Shown here piece by piece: positions 45,715 through 60,700 of a stretch of DNA of 64,000 bases; within the stretch, counting starts at the first letter, position 1; the number at the start of each line of letters is the position of its first letter. A program made the position numbers and the translations under genes. This DNA comes from Nematostella vectensis (Eukaryota > Cnidaria > Anthozoa > Actiniaria > Edwardsiidae): the NCBI RefSeq assembly GCF_932526225.1, contig NC_064043.1, positions 4,393,501 to 4,457,500 of the forward strand, written 5' to 3'. The notes beneath the pieces were generated by a model. That model saw nothing but the letters and a program-made list of their open reading frames with translations, made no database searches and was not told the DNA's origin.

Positions 45715-48700
45715 TCACTTCTTCACAAAGGCGTAAAGTTTCGCGCCGTGAAGTTGCCTCAGAGTGAATGGCTTCAGAACTGAAAACAAAAAAGACGAGG
45801 CTGATTAAAACAGATAGGATACAGGATTTGTATAATATTGGCTCTGTTTGCCCAGGTACTCGGGAACCGGTGACATAACGAACAGGATTTCTCAGTCCCG
45901 TATCTGGCCCCGTAAAGTAGCGTTTTCAGAGGAAATCGCATACCCAGCGTTCATTTTCTCAGGCACCAGTACAGCGCGATTCATGGGTCTCTTGGTACAG
46001 TAGGGTTGCAACACTTCAAAAAGTTGTTGAGATGTGATTATTTATAGTTTGATGCAGTTTCGATGGCAAAAGAAATAGGGCCCAATAAAATTGGGAAAGA
46101 TAGACGCAAGAATAACTAGGTCAAATAAATGGAAAATAGTGTAATCTGTTCGAGTTCGATAAGAAACTGTTTAAATCTAAAAAAAATGTGCACATGAAAA
46201 TTTTCACCGATTGTTCGCGTACGAGGGAGCGAGTTGATAAGTATTTCGGTCGTCAGATTTTACATGTAATTCCAGATTCTAGAAAATATATTAACTGCTC
46301 TCATTAACTCTCAAAGACTGTGTGATTGCAACCGCGTGAGAGCTGGAACGAGGCTAAGTCTACTAGTGCCCCCTCCCCCCCATGGGAATTCTTACCTTCA
46401 TCGCCCGATTGGGAGAGCGAAAATTCTAGTTTCTGCCCTGCTCCCAGTGCAAAGATGGCCTTCACCTTTTAACAGAAACAAATTGGGACCTTATTCAGGA
46501 GGGAAAAACATCCACGATTGCATTCCAGATTGCATTCCAGAGCGTGGCTTCCTCGACAGTTTTAGGGTTACACAATTAAAACCAGAGTATACGAGAAACT
46601 AGAAAGTAGCTTAGTAGATGGAAAAGACTTTTCATAATTTATCCAAAAGGATGACAGCTCTATGGTTCTCTTCAGTGAACCATATATGATGGATCTATCT
46701 CTCTATCTTAAGCCGCTGACAACCAGTACTGACAGAACTCTCACCTGATCACTAAGCCGATCTAGTGTCATGGGGTGGTCACCCTGTGGGTTCTCTAGCA
46801 AGACTGTTGCGTTACAGCTCTTGATGCCGTTACCAGGCTTCCCACCGCGCAGCTCAACGTTAACAAACCGACAGACGGGGGAGGGGTGGGTACTTGAGCC
46901 CGTAATGGTGTCATCGTTCACGTGACCACGGAAGATCCAAAGTCGAAGCTTTTCACCTTTGATCTTTGATAGGAAGACAAGGATCAATAAGAGATTTTAA
47001 CTGGTTAGTTGCACGCTGGGGGGGGGGGGGGGGGGGGGGGGCTCACCCGAATCCTCCTCAAAGCGATCTCTTCTTATGGAGTTGTTCAATTTTTAATTTG
47101 TCTAATATGTCATGTATACCTGCCCATGCACCCCACCCCCTCCTTCTTGCCTAACTGTAAGCCAATTCATTATCTACACTGGACTGTAATTTCACACATT
47201 GTTTAAATCTCGATAATCAAGGGCCCATGAAAGCGAAAAAAAAACCCAGTGTGTATTTCAAAACGGTTATTTCCCAGCCGGTTATTTTTAGAAATAGGAG
47301 TTGAAAGGCCACTATTACTTGCGTATTTGCTTTGTCTTTTCTGGAATCACAAGACAAGAAATAACTATCGCTTTTTTTCCATCCATCAAGGATTTAAATT
47401 GGGTGACGACAGCAAATGATATACTCAAAACACACAACACAAGTCAACCCACTTCTGTCTGTCAGTAAATGATTGATATACGGCCACTACACACAACACA
47501 AGTCAACCCACTTCTGTCTGATATTCTGATATACGGCCACTATATACAACACAAGTCAACTTACTTCTGCCTGTTAGTAAATGATTGATATACGGCCACT
47601 ACACACAACACAAGTCAACCCACGTCTGTCTGTCAGTAAATGATTGATATACGGCCACTTCACACAACACAAGTCAACCCACGTCTGTCTGTCAGTAAAT
47701 GATTGATATACGGCCACTTCACACAACACAAGTCAACCAACTTCTGTCTGTCAGTAAATGATTGATATACGGCCACTAAATACAATACAAGTCAATCTGT
47801 CTGTCAGTAAATGATTGATATACGGCCACTACACACAACACAAGTCAACCCACTTCTGTCTGTCAGTAAATGATTGATATACGGCCACTACATACAACAC
47901 AAGTCAACTTCTGTCTGTTAGTAAATGATTGATATACGGCCACTACATACAACACAAGTCAACTCACTTCTGTCTGTCAGTAAATGATTGATATACGGCC
48001 ACTACACACAACACAAGTCAACCTACTTTTGTCTGTTAGTAAATGATTGATATACGGCCACTACATACAACACAAGTCAACCTACTTGTCAGTAAATGAT
48101 TGATATACGGCCACTACACACAACACAAGTCAACCCACTTCTGTCTGTCAGTAAATGATTGATATACGGCCACTACACACAACACAAGTCAACCCACTTC
48201 TGTCTGTTAGTAAATGATTGACATACGGCCACTACACACAACACAAGTCAACCCACTTCTGTCTGTCAGTAAATGATTGATATACGGCCACTACACAACA
48301 CAAGTCAACCCACGCCTGTCTGTCAGTAAATGATTGATATACGGCCACTTCACACAACACAAGTCAACCCACGTCTGTCTGTCAGTAAATGATTGATATA
48401 CGGCCACTACATACAACACAAGTCAACCCACTTCTGTCTGTCAGTAAATGATTGATATACGGCCACTACATACAACACAAGTCAACCTACTTCTGTCTGT
48501 TAGTAAATGATTGATATACGGCCACTACATACAACACAAGTCAACCCACTTCTGTCTGTCAGTAAATGATTGATATACGGCCACTACATACAACACAAGT
48601 CAACCTACTTCTGTCTTTTAGTAAATGATTGATATACGGCCACTACATACAACACAAGTCAACAAACTTCTGTCTGTCAGTAAATGATTGATATACGGCC

Positions 48701-51700
48701 ACTACACACAACACGAGTCAACCTACTTCTGTCTGTTAGTAAATGATTGATATACGGCCACTACATACAACACAAGTCAACCTACTTCTGTCTGTCAGTA
48801 AATGATTGATATACGGCCACTACATACAACACAAGTCAACCCACTTCTGTCTTTTAGTAAATGATTGATATACGGCCACTACATACAACACAAGTCAACC
48901 CACTTCTGTCTGTCAGTAAATGATTGATATACGGCCACTACATACAACACAAGTCAACCTACTTCTGTCTTTTAGTAAATGATTGATATACGGCCACTAC
49001 ATAAAACACAAGTCAACCCACTTCTGTCTGTTAGTAAATGATTGATATACGGCCACTTCACACAACACAAGTCAACCTACTTCTGTCTGTCAGTAAATGA
49101 TTGATATACGGCCACTACACAACACAAGTCAACCCACGTCTGTCTGTCAGTAAATGATTGATATACGGCCACTACACAGAACACATGTCAACCCACTTCT
49201 GTCTGTTAGTAAATGATTGATATACGGCCACTACACAAAACACAAGTCAATCCACTTCTGTCTGTCAGTAAATGATTGATATACGGCCACTAGATACAAC
49301 ACAAGTCAATCCACTTCTGTCTGTCAGTAAATGATTGATATACGGCCACTACATAAAACACAAGTCAACCAACTTCTGTCTGTTAGTAAATGATTGATAT
49401 ACGGCCACTACATAAAACACAAGTCAACCCACTTCTGTCTGTTAGTAAATGATTGATATACGGCCACTACACAACACAAGTCAACCCACGTCTGTCTGTC
49501 AGTAAATGATTGATATACGGCCACTACACAGAACACATGTCAACCCACTTCTGTCTGTTAGTAAATGATTGATATACGGCCACTACACACAACACAAGTC
49601 AACCCACTTCTGTCTGTCAGTAAATGATAGATATACGGCCACTACATACAACACAAGTCAACCCACTTCTGTCTGTCAGTAAATGATTGATATACGGCCA
49701 CTACACAAAACACAAGTCAACCCACTTCTGTCTGTCAGTAAATGATTGATATACGGCCACTACATACAACACAAGTCAACCTACTTCTGTCTGTCAGTAA
49801 ATGATTGATATACGGCCACTACATACAACACAAGTCAACCCACTTCTGTCTGTCAGTAAATGATTGATATACGGCCACTACATACAACACAAGTCAACCC
49901 ACTTCTGTCTTTTAGTAAATGATTGATATACGGCCACTACATACAACACAAGTCAACCCACTTCTGTCTGTTAGTAAATGATTGATATACGGCTACTTCA
50001 TACAACACAAGTCAACCCACTTCTGTCTTTTAGTAAATGATTGATATACGGCCACTACATACAACACAAGTCAACCCACTTCTGTCTTTTAGTAAATGAT
50101 TGATATACGGCCACTACACAAAACACAAGTCAACCCACTTCTGTCTGTTAGTAAATGATTGATATACGGCCACTACATACAACACAAGTCAACCCACTTC
50201 TGTCTTTTAGTAAATGATTGATATACGGCCACTACATACAACACAAGTCAACTCACTTCTGTCTGTTCGTGAATGATTGATATACGGCCACTACACACAA
50301 CACAAGTCAACCTACTTCTGTCTGTTAGTAAATGATTGATATACGGCCACTACACACAACACAAGTCAACCCACTTCTGTCTTTTAGTAAATGATTGATA
50401 TACGGCCACTACATACAACACAAGTCAACCCACTTCTGTCTTTTAGTAAATGATTGATATACGGCCACTACACACAACACAAGTCAACCCACTTCTGTCT
50501 GTCAGTAAATGATTGATATACGGCCACTACATACAACACAAGTCAACTCACTTCTGTCTGTTAGTAAATGATCGATATACGGCCACTTCATACAACACAA
50601 GTCAACTCACATCTGTCTGTTCGTGAATGATTGATATACGGCCACTACACACAACACAAGTCAACCTACTTCTGTCTGTTAGTAAATGATTGATATACGG
50701 CTACTTCATACAACACAAGTCAACCCACTTCTGTCTTTTAGTAAATGATTGATATACGGCCACTACATACAACACAAGTCAACCCACTTCTGTCTGTTAG
50801 TAAATGATTGATATACGGCCACTACATACAACACAAGTCAACTCACATCTGTCTGTTCGTGAATGATTGATATACGGCCACTACACACAACACAAGTCAA
50901 CCTACTTCTGTCTGTTAGTAAATGATTGATATACGGCCACTACATACAACACAAGTCAACCTACTTCTGTCTTTTAGTAAATGATTGATATACGGCCACT
51001 ACATACAACACAAGTCAACCCACTTCTGTCTGTCAGTAAATGATTGATATACGGTCACTACATACAACACAAGTCAACCTACTTCTGTCTGTTAGTAAAT
51101 GATTGATATACGGCCACTACATACAACACAAGTCAACCCACTTCTGTCTGTCAGTAAATGATTGATATACGGCCACTACACACAACACAAGTCAACCCAC
51201 TTCTGTCTTTTAGTAAATGATTAATAAACGGCCACTACATACAACACAAGTCAACCTACTTCTGTCTTTTAGTAAATGATTGATATACGGCCACTACATA
51301 CAACACAAGTCAACCCACTTCTGTCTGTCAGTAAATGATTGATATACGGTCACTACATACAACACAAGTCAACCTACTTCTGTCTGTTAGTAAATGATTG
51401 ATATACGGCCACTACATACAACACAAGTCAACCTACTTCTGTCTTTTAGTAAATGATTGATATACGGCCACTACATACAACACAAGTCAACCCACTTCTG
51501 TCTGTCAGTAAATGATTGATATACGGTCACTACATACAACACAAGTCAACCTACTTCTGTCTGTTAGTAAATGATTGATATACGGCCACTACATACAACA
51601 CAAGTCAACCCACTTCTGTCTGTTATTAAATGATTGATATACGGCCACTACACACAACACAAGTCAACCCACTTCTGTCTTTTAGTAAATGATTAATAAA

Positions 51701-54700
51701 CGGCCACTACATACAACACAAGTCAACCTACTTCTGTCTGTTAGTAAATGATTGATATGCGGCCACTACACACAACACGAGTCAACCTACTTCTGTCTGT
51801 CAGTAAATGATTGATATACGGCCACTACATACAACACAAGTCAACAAACTTCTGTCTTTTAGTAAATGATTGATATACGGCCACTACACACAACACGAGT
51901 CAACCTACTTCTGTCTGTCAGTAAATGATTGATATACGGCCACTACATACAACACAAGTCAACCCACTTCTGTCTGTTAGTAAATGATTGATATACGGCC
52001 ACTACATACAACACAAGTCAACCTATTTCTGTCTGTCAGTAAATGATTGATATACGGCCACTACATACAACACAAGTCAACAAACTTCTGTCTGTCAGTA
52101 AATGATTGATATACGGCCACTACACACAACACGAGTCAACCTACTTCTGTCTGTTAGTAAATGATTGATATACGGCAACTACATACAACACAAGTCAACC
52201 TACTTCTGTCTGTCAGTAAATGATTGATATACGGCCACTACATACAACACAAGTCAACCCACTTCTGTCTGTTCGTGAATGATTGATATACGGCCACTAC
52301 ACACAACACAAGTCAACCCACTTCTGTCTGTTCGTGAATGATTGATATACGGCCACTACATACAACACAAGTCAACCCACTTCTGTCTTTTAGTAAATGA
52401 TTGATATACGGCCACTACATACAACACAAGTCAACCCACTTCTGTCTGTCAGTAAATGATTGATATACGGCCACTACATACAACACAAGTCAACCTACTT
52501 CTGTCTTTTAGTAAATGATTGATATACGGCCACTACATACAACACAAGTCAACCCACTTCTGTCTGTCAGTAAATGATTGATATACGGCCACTACACAGA
52601 ACACATGTCAACCCACTTCTGTCTGTTAGTAAATGATTGATATACGGCCACTACACAAAACACAAGTCAACCCACTTCTGTCTGTTATTAAATGATTGAT
52701 ATACGGCCACTACACACAACACAAGTCAACCCACTTCTGTCTTTTAGTAAATGATTAATAAACGGCCACTACATACAACACAAGTCAACCCACTTCTGTC
52801 TGTCAGTAAATGATAGATATACGGCCACTACACACAACACAAGTCAACCCACTTCTGTCTTTTAGTAAATGATTGATATACGGCCACTACACACAACACA
52901 AGTCAACCCACTTCTGTCTTTTAGTAAATGATTGATATACGGCCACTACACACAACACGAGTCAACCTACTTCTGTCTGTCAGTAAATGATTGATATACG
53001 GCCACTACATACAACACAAGTCAACCCACTTCTGTCTTTTAGTAAATGATTGATATACGGCCACTACACACAACACAAGTCAACCCACTTCTGTCTGTTA
53101 TTAAATGATTGATATACGGCCACTACACACAACACAAGTCAACCCACTTCTGTCTGTTATTAAATGATTGATATACGGCCACTACACACAACACAAGTCA
53201 ACCCACTTCTGTCTTTTAGTAAATGATTGATATACGGCCACTACATACAACACAAGTCAACAAACTTCTGTCTGTCAGTAAATGATTGACATACGGCCAC
53301 TACATACAACACAAGTCAACCCACTTCTGTCTGTCAGTAAATGATTGATATACGGCCACTACATACAACACAAGTCAACCTACTTCTGTCTTTTAGTAAA
53401 TGATTGATATACGGCCACTACATACAACACAAGTCAACCCACTTCTGTCTGTTATTAAATGATTGATATACGGCCACTACATACAACACAAGTCAACCCA
53501 CTTCTGTCTGTTATTAAATGATTGATATACGGCCACTACATACAACACAAGTCAACCCACTTCTGTTTGTTAGTAAATGATTGATATACGGCCACTACAT
53601 ACAACACAAGTCAACCTACTTCTGTCTGTCAGTAAATGATTGATATACGGCCACTACATACAACACAAGTCAACAAACTTCTGTCTGTCAGTAAATGATT
53701 GATATACGGCCACTACACACAACACGAGTCAACCTACTTCTGTCTGTTAGTAAATGATTGATATACGGCCACTACATACAACACAAGTCAACCTACTTCT
53801 GTCTGTCAGTAAATGATTGATATACGGCCACTACATACAACACAAGTCAACCCACTTCTGTCTGTTCGTGAATGATTGATATACGGCCACTACACACAAC
53901 ACAAGTCAACCCACTTCTGTCTGTTCGTGAATGATTGATATACGGCCACTACATACAACACAAGTCAACCCACTTCTGTCTTTTAGTAAATGATTGATAT
54001 ACGGCCACTACATACAACACAAGTCAACCCACTTCTGTCTGTCAGTAAATGATTGATATACGGCCACTACATACAACACAAGTCAACCTACTTCTGTCTT
54101 TTAGTAAATGATTGATATATGGCCACTACATACAACACAAGTCAACCCACTTCTGTCTGTCAGTAAATGATTGATATACGGCCACTACACAGAACACATG
54201 TCAACCCACTTCTGTCTGTTAGTAAATGATTGATATACGGCCACTACACAAAACACAAGTCAACCCACTTCTGTCTGTTATTAAATGATTGATATACGGC
54301 CACTACACACAACACAAGTCAACCCACTTCTGTCTTTTAGTAAATGATTAATAAACGGCCACTACATACAACACAAGTCAACCCACTTCTGTCTTTTAGT
54401 AAATGATTGATATACGGCCACTACACACAACACATGTCAACCCACTTCTGTCTTTTAGTAAATGATTGATAAACGGCCACTACATACAACACAAGTCAAC
54501 CTACTTCTGTCTGTCAGTAAATGATTGATATACGGCCACTACACACAACACAAGTCAACCTACTTCTGTCTTTTAGTAAATGATTGATATACGGCCACTA
54601 CATACAACACAAGTCAACCTACTTCTGTCTTTTAGTAAATGATTGATATACGGCCACTACATACAACACAAGTCAACCCACTTCTGTCTGTTATTAAATG

Positions 54701-57700
54701 ATTGATATACGGCCACTACATACAACACAAGTCAACCCACTTCTGTCTGTTATTAAATGATTGATATACGGCCACTACATACAACACAAGTCAACCCACT
54801 TCTGTCTGTTATTAAATGATTGATATACGGCCACTACACACAACACAAGTCAACCCACTTCTGTCTGTTATTAAATGATTGATATACGGCCACTACACAC
54901 AACACAAGTCAACCCACTTCTGTCTGTCAGTAAATGATTGATATACGGCCACTACATACAACACAAGTCAACCCACTTCTGTCTGTCAGTAAATGATTGA
55001 TATACGGCCACTACACACAACACAAGTCAACCTACTTCTGTCTTTTAGTAAATGATTGATATACGGCCACTTCACACAACACAAGTCAACAAACTTCTGT
55101 CGTCAGTAAATGATTGATATACGGCCACTACACACAACACAAGTCAACCCACTTCTGTCTTTTAGTAAATGATTGATATACGGCCACTACACACAACACA
55201 AGTCAACCCACTTCTGTCTTTTAGTAAATGATTGATATACGGCCACTACAAACAACACAAGTCAACCCACTTCTGTCTTTTAGTAAATGATTGATATACG
55301 GCCACTACACACAACACGAGTCAACCTACTTCTGTCTGTCAGTAAATGATTGATATACGGCCACTACATACAACACAAGTCAACCCACTTCTGTCTTTTA
55401 GTAAATGATTGATATACGGCCACTACATACAACACAAGTCAACCTACTTCTGTCTGTCAGTAAATGATTGATATACGGCCACTACACACAACACAAGTCA
55501 ACCCACTTCTGTCTGTTATTAAATGATTGATATACGGCCACTACACACAACACAAGTCAACCCACTTCTGTCTGTCAGTAAATGATTGATATACGGCCAC
55601 TACATACAACACAAGTCAACCCACTTCTGTCTGTCAGTAAATGATTGATATACGGCCACTACACACAACACAAGTCAACCTACTTCTGTCTTTTAGTAAA
55701 TGATTGATATACGGCAACTACATACAACACAAGTCAACTCACATCTGTCTGTTCGTGAATGATTTCTGTAAGAGCCGGCAGTGGCGAGCTGCGCACTGGT
55801 TGCTTTACGCTTGTCTGGATGTACTCCTTGTGCGCATTGATTATCTCGCCTAGCCGCTGACTGCCAGAGGGCTCGACTTCATAGACAATGCTGACGTCAT
55901 CCACGGGTTGCAGGCCGGCCTACAGGGAAAACACAGGTAGTTGAAGCTTCTTTTTCCCTCTACACTACTTCGCAACAACACAATTACCTTTTTCCTTAGT
56001 TTCTGAATGCGGTTGACAAACTCTCGTGCGAGACCCTCATCCAACATCTTCTGATCAGGCGTGACGTCAAGAAGGATAAGAATCTGTCACGTGACCCAAA
56101 CAGTACACTCAGTACACTACAAGTCAACTCATACACACAGTACACTACTGCTTTAGCATAATAAAAATTATGCAAAAGCAGAAGTAGCAGCAGTATTGCT
56201 TGCTGAACAACATGGGCACGTATTTTTTCATGTCAGAATCATTTTGCCTGAAGAGCCATTTTAAAGCTGTGTTTTACTATCATGCTTTTCACAAACAACG
56301 CCAACATATATCTGCATTATTGCTCGAACTGCCTCACTTATCTGTCCGCAATATCTTGGCAAACTTCTAAGAATCTCGTAAAATGATGTAAAGGCTATTT
56401 TGGCCTGCAAGTGGGTTTTGCACGGGGCTTTATGGGGGCAGGGTCATGGTACTGCGCATGTCTGGAGTCAGTGTTTACTGTAGGCTTTTAATTGTCTACA
56501 AACTTTTAAACTCTAAGCTGTCAATGCCTTGTTAAAATAATGTGCAATATTTTATTTTAAAAAAAACTATGTTTATTAACAGTTTGTGGTCATTTTCTTT
56601 GGATTGAAGTCTCCCACATATACCAAAGGCTCATAAGTCAATATTAAAATTTGACTGAAGTTCATTGTGTCCGGACCGGAGAACTATTGCAAAGCTCTTA
56701 CCATGACATTGCCCCTTTAACATGGATAGGGATTTAGGGATTCGTCGGTACTGACCTCACTATCCGAATGCGGCTCGTAGGTTAAAGGGAGATCGCCATT
56801 TTGATCAAAGGAATACGCCAGCTGAATCACAAAATTAAGAAATACATTCAATGCCACTAAAACAGAAGTCTCCTGCGCAGCCGTCCTTAGTGTAAAATCC
56901 CCCCCCACACACACACACGAACGTGTTAGAATATCAGCACAGGAACACACTAAGTAAGGTTGCACATGAGAATACTTAAATTGTCTGAGAAATTCCTAAA
57001 TGCACATGACAATAACAAGGATAATAATTTCTAAAAGTCCCCATGGAATAGATATTCTAAAACGCTCTCAATACAACGACAGAAAATGCATTCAGAGTGA
57101 CTAAAATAGTCGATGTTCTGAATGTGTCATCAAATGCAAATGGGAATGGTTAGGAAAATAGATGATTACTGATTACTATAATTACTTACTTACTGACTAC
57201 TATTCTAGAACGTTCTTGATTCAACGGCCTCAGACAGAAATAATAAACACCCTAACACCCTCGCACAGTATAACAAGGCGAAGAAGATCAATTTTGGTGC
57301 TTTCTACAGAGCTTATTAGCTAAACAAGGCTACAGCTTTCTAATTCCCATCCTCGGGGACCCAGGGCGTCGCGAAGATCGGGCACACAGGGAGCGCGGCG
57401 CGAGAAAGAAACAGGCTGTTTCTTTCTCGCGCCGCGCTCCCTGTGTGCCCGATCCCCGCGACGCCCTGGGTCCCAGAAAATGTCTTATTCAAAATTTTGA
57501 AACAGTTTCTAGAGAGGATTTTGAACCTAAACGAGAAAATATATCTTTCCGGAGAACATTGGGTAAGGGATCTTGATTTCCCATAATACCTTGAGGTCTG
57601 TGCCGGATAGCACGTGACCACAAACAGTCAGCTCGCCCTTTTCTTCGTATGTCTTTAATTCCTCATCGGTCAGTTCTGAACATATAACACCATTGATAAC

Positions 57701-60700
57701 ACCTTAAACTAAGCATATATAAATAATATAGTACCATTTAACAGATCTGGACGTTGGCAGATAACGTAATTGGCCAATTCTAAACAATCATGGATAAAAA
57801 ACAAACAGATATCATAGAAAACATAAACAGTCAACAAAATTCACCAAATGTGACACGCTACTGTCTAAATATTCGAATATTCGGCGAACTACTAAGGTTA
57901 CCAGGAGTCACTAGGTTAGTAAACTTTCTGGAGCCGACTTTCTGTATTCTTGTTGTAAACTTGAGTCAAACTCTCTCCCTGCACGCCAATAAAGCCGAAC
58001 ACGTAGTTTCGCGCCAAGTTCAAAAACACTTGTCTCGTTTTGAAATTGCACATATTCATTCCTGGGACTATGTGCTATTCCCACGTAAAACGAGGAATAC
58101 GAACTCTGAGAACACATTAGTCAGACATTTAGTCGTTGGAGGCTCCAAGATCGAATGTTCGTTTATCGATTGAGTGCTCTAAGCCCTTACCCTTCACAGC
58201 CTGGAAGACCTGTTTAAATGCGCCCTTGAGACGTCTGCCCAGCGTTTGACTATCAGGTTCTGCGCGCAAGCGCAGTCCGAACTTGTCCTTATCAGACGAC
58301 ACGGTCACCTTACGAACATTCAGCTCCTGCCAAGAAGAAAAAGATGTATGTAGCTATCAAATTGGATTAGATGATCAGAACAACATATATGCAACATAAA
58401 ATGTGATTTAAGCTGGTTTCAACATGATCGGTACGATCGTGTTAGGTGATTAAAAGTGAAGAAATATATTGCTCTTAGAGCGTTTCTTCGAAGTATTTAA
58501 TTAAAATTGTACCTAGGTTTTTAGCTCCAGGTTGGTGATTAAGGTTTCGGTAAAGGTATTAAAAAAATATTGTCGCGCCGCAATTTTCACTACATGTACA
58601 AGCTATATATCAAATAAAAGATAAAAGATTGAATTATCTCCTGCAAGTTTTATTTTGCAATAGCTAATTCCGTGTTTAGTTTTGAGGCCTCAAACTCAAA
58701 AGTATGGAGTTTACTCTAGAGCGTAATGCACCTTCGCGTTATTGCGCATGCACTTGCACGTAACTGCAGCTCAATGACAGATAGATGATCTACCAAAGTG
58801 TGTGAGGACTTTTTGTTATTTGACACTGTCAACAAAATATCACGAATCAAAGTTGGAACTCTCATTTCTGGCGAAATTTGGACAAAAAAAGTGCTATAAA
58901 AGCGATCTTCAGTCGAAAATCGAAAATTTCTCACACACTTAATGACATGGCATAATTATCTATCAGATCCAAAAAGTTTTAAGGCGATATCTTAAAAACC
59001 GTCGCGAGGTTACGCCCGACAAGCTCGAGTTCTCGCCTTAAAATAATACGCTAGAAAAGTCAAAGATTTGGAGTGAATTCACGGTCAACAGGTCACGGGA
59101 AACAGCAAAGGCCCATTTTAGCCGTCTTAGAATGCGATTTATGGAAAATTTTTTTTGCAAAAATGAAGTTTAAGTAACTAGTAACTATTGATACAGGTTT
59201 TGCAAAAACCACAAAAACAAACAGTGGTGTCAAATTTACCTTTACCAAGACCTTTTAAGTTTAAAAACTATGACTGCACTTTTAAGTGCTTTTTTAAGAG
59301 CCTTCGGCCACTGTTTTTTTATTGTTTGTTTTCAATATTTAGAAGATCAAATCTGGAACAAAATCTGAAAATAACCATCTATAAACAATGTTACATACTT
59401 TATTTACAACAATCAATCGAAAAAATTACGGAAGCTTCCCTAATTCGGCCGGTTAAAATGGATGCTTTCTGACGCGTGTTATTTTGATAGAATGACAAAA
59501 TGGCGGATGAAAGAGGTCACTGCTCTCATAGTTAAGTTCGCTCATACAAGTGGTGATGTAACGAGCAGTTATTTCATCCGTACCTCTTTGATGTAGTTTT
59601 GTAGAGAAATGACGTCTTCCAAGCACTGCTTGTCTTGATGGATGATGACTACCTCGGGAAGCGGGTACTGAAAAAGTCATGACAAATACCACACATTAAC
59701 AGTGAGGGGTCCAAGACCTTTCAAGGTGTGGTTTAAAAGTCTTCCAAGCCTTGTCGGACCGTAAGTACGATCCACAGAACTAACTCTGCATCCGCCACTA
59801 TGACTTATATCTCTATGATGCAGTTTTGTGGTCATTGGCAACCTCAGGACCGAGTAGAGTTCGCTGAATGGAGGCTCAAATGAAAACTCAAGAAATTGAA
59901 AAAACTATGATGTCTTCCAGCATGTCAACCATTTTATCTATTAGCAGGGTGTTTTTAAACATTATATTACATAACATATATTTATAACATATTATTTAAA
60001 AATAATTAACTTATTTTATTGACCATATAAAACCCAAAATTGGAAGGGGGGGGGGGGGGGGCTCTTTATAGTGGGACTTTAGCTTTTGATGATTATCCTT
60101 GCAATGATTGGGATACCTTTGTTGGGATGGTCATTCTGTCTCTTACAACTCGACCCAACTCTATTGTGGCCTGCATCCGTGAAACCGCGCGTTCAATCTC
60201 TGTGTGAATCAAGTTTTCCCTGAAACGTTACGCAAGAAACAATATCAATAATCGTTAAAAAATATACAAGCTTCAGCCAGGATATCTGAATGATTTGTTT
60301 ACCTTGTTTTGGGGACCATAAGATAGTGAATGCTGTCGTTCTCCTTTTCACTCTCGTCAAACACGATGAACGGTTTCATGTTCTGATAAATGTGCTCCGT
60401 CAAAAACGGCGTGAAAGGGGCCTACAATGACACAATTCACAACATGTAACTATTAGACACGTGTTAACAGCCCCAACGTTGGGAAACATTGGCGGCACCT
60501 TTGATCGGCTGTCCAAAAGATAAAAGAAATGTGGGGGAACTACTTTAGTTCACGTACTCTAGTTCATGGCATGCAAGGAGTGTCAACATTGCTCAGTATT
60601 CATGCTAACACTGCCTCGCCATTTGAAAAAAAAAATGCCGGCGAACTACTAAGGTTACTAGGAGTCACTGGGTTAGTAGACTTTTTGAAGCCGACTTTCT

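Noticed and set aside
47423..55768. CRISPR-like regular repeat array
   Set aside because: Repeats are contiguous 59-bp units without spacers, lie in a eukaryotic intron and derive from an exon end.
55743..55919. Exon length of 177 nt equals three 59-bp units
   Set aside because: Only the last 22 nt of the exon resemble the repeat; the rest is ordinary IARS1 coding sequence, so the length match is chance.
57790..58173. 127-codon open frame on the plus strand
   Set aside because: It lies over a dispersed repeat shared with 60638-60860 and runs antisense into the adjacent IARS1 intron; no domain.
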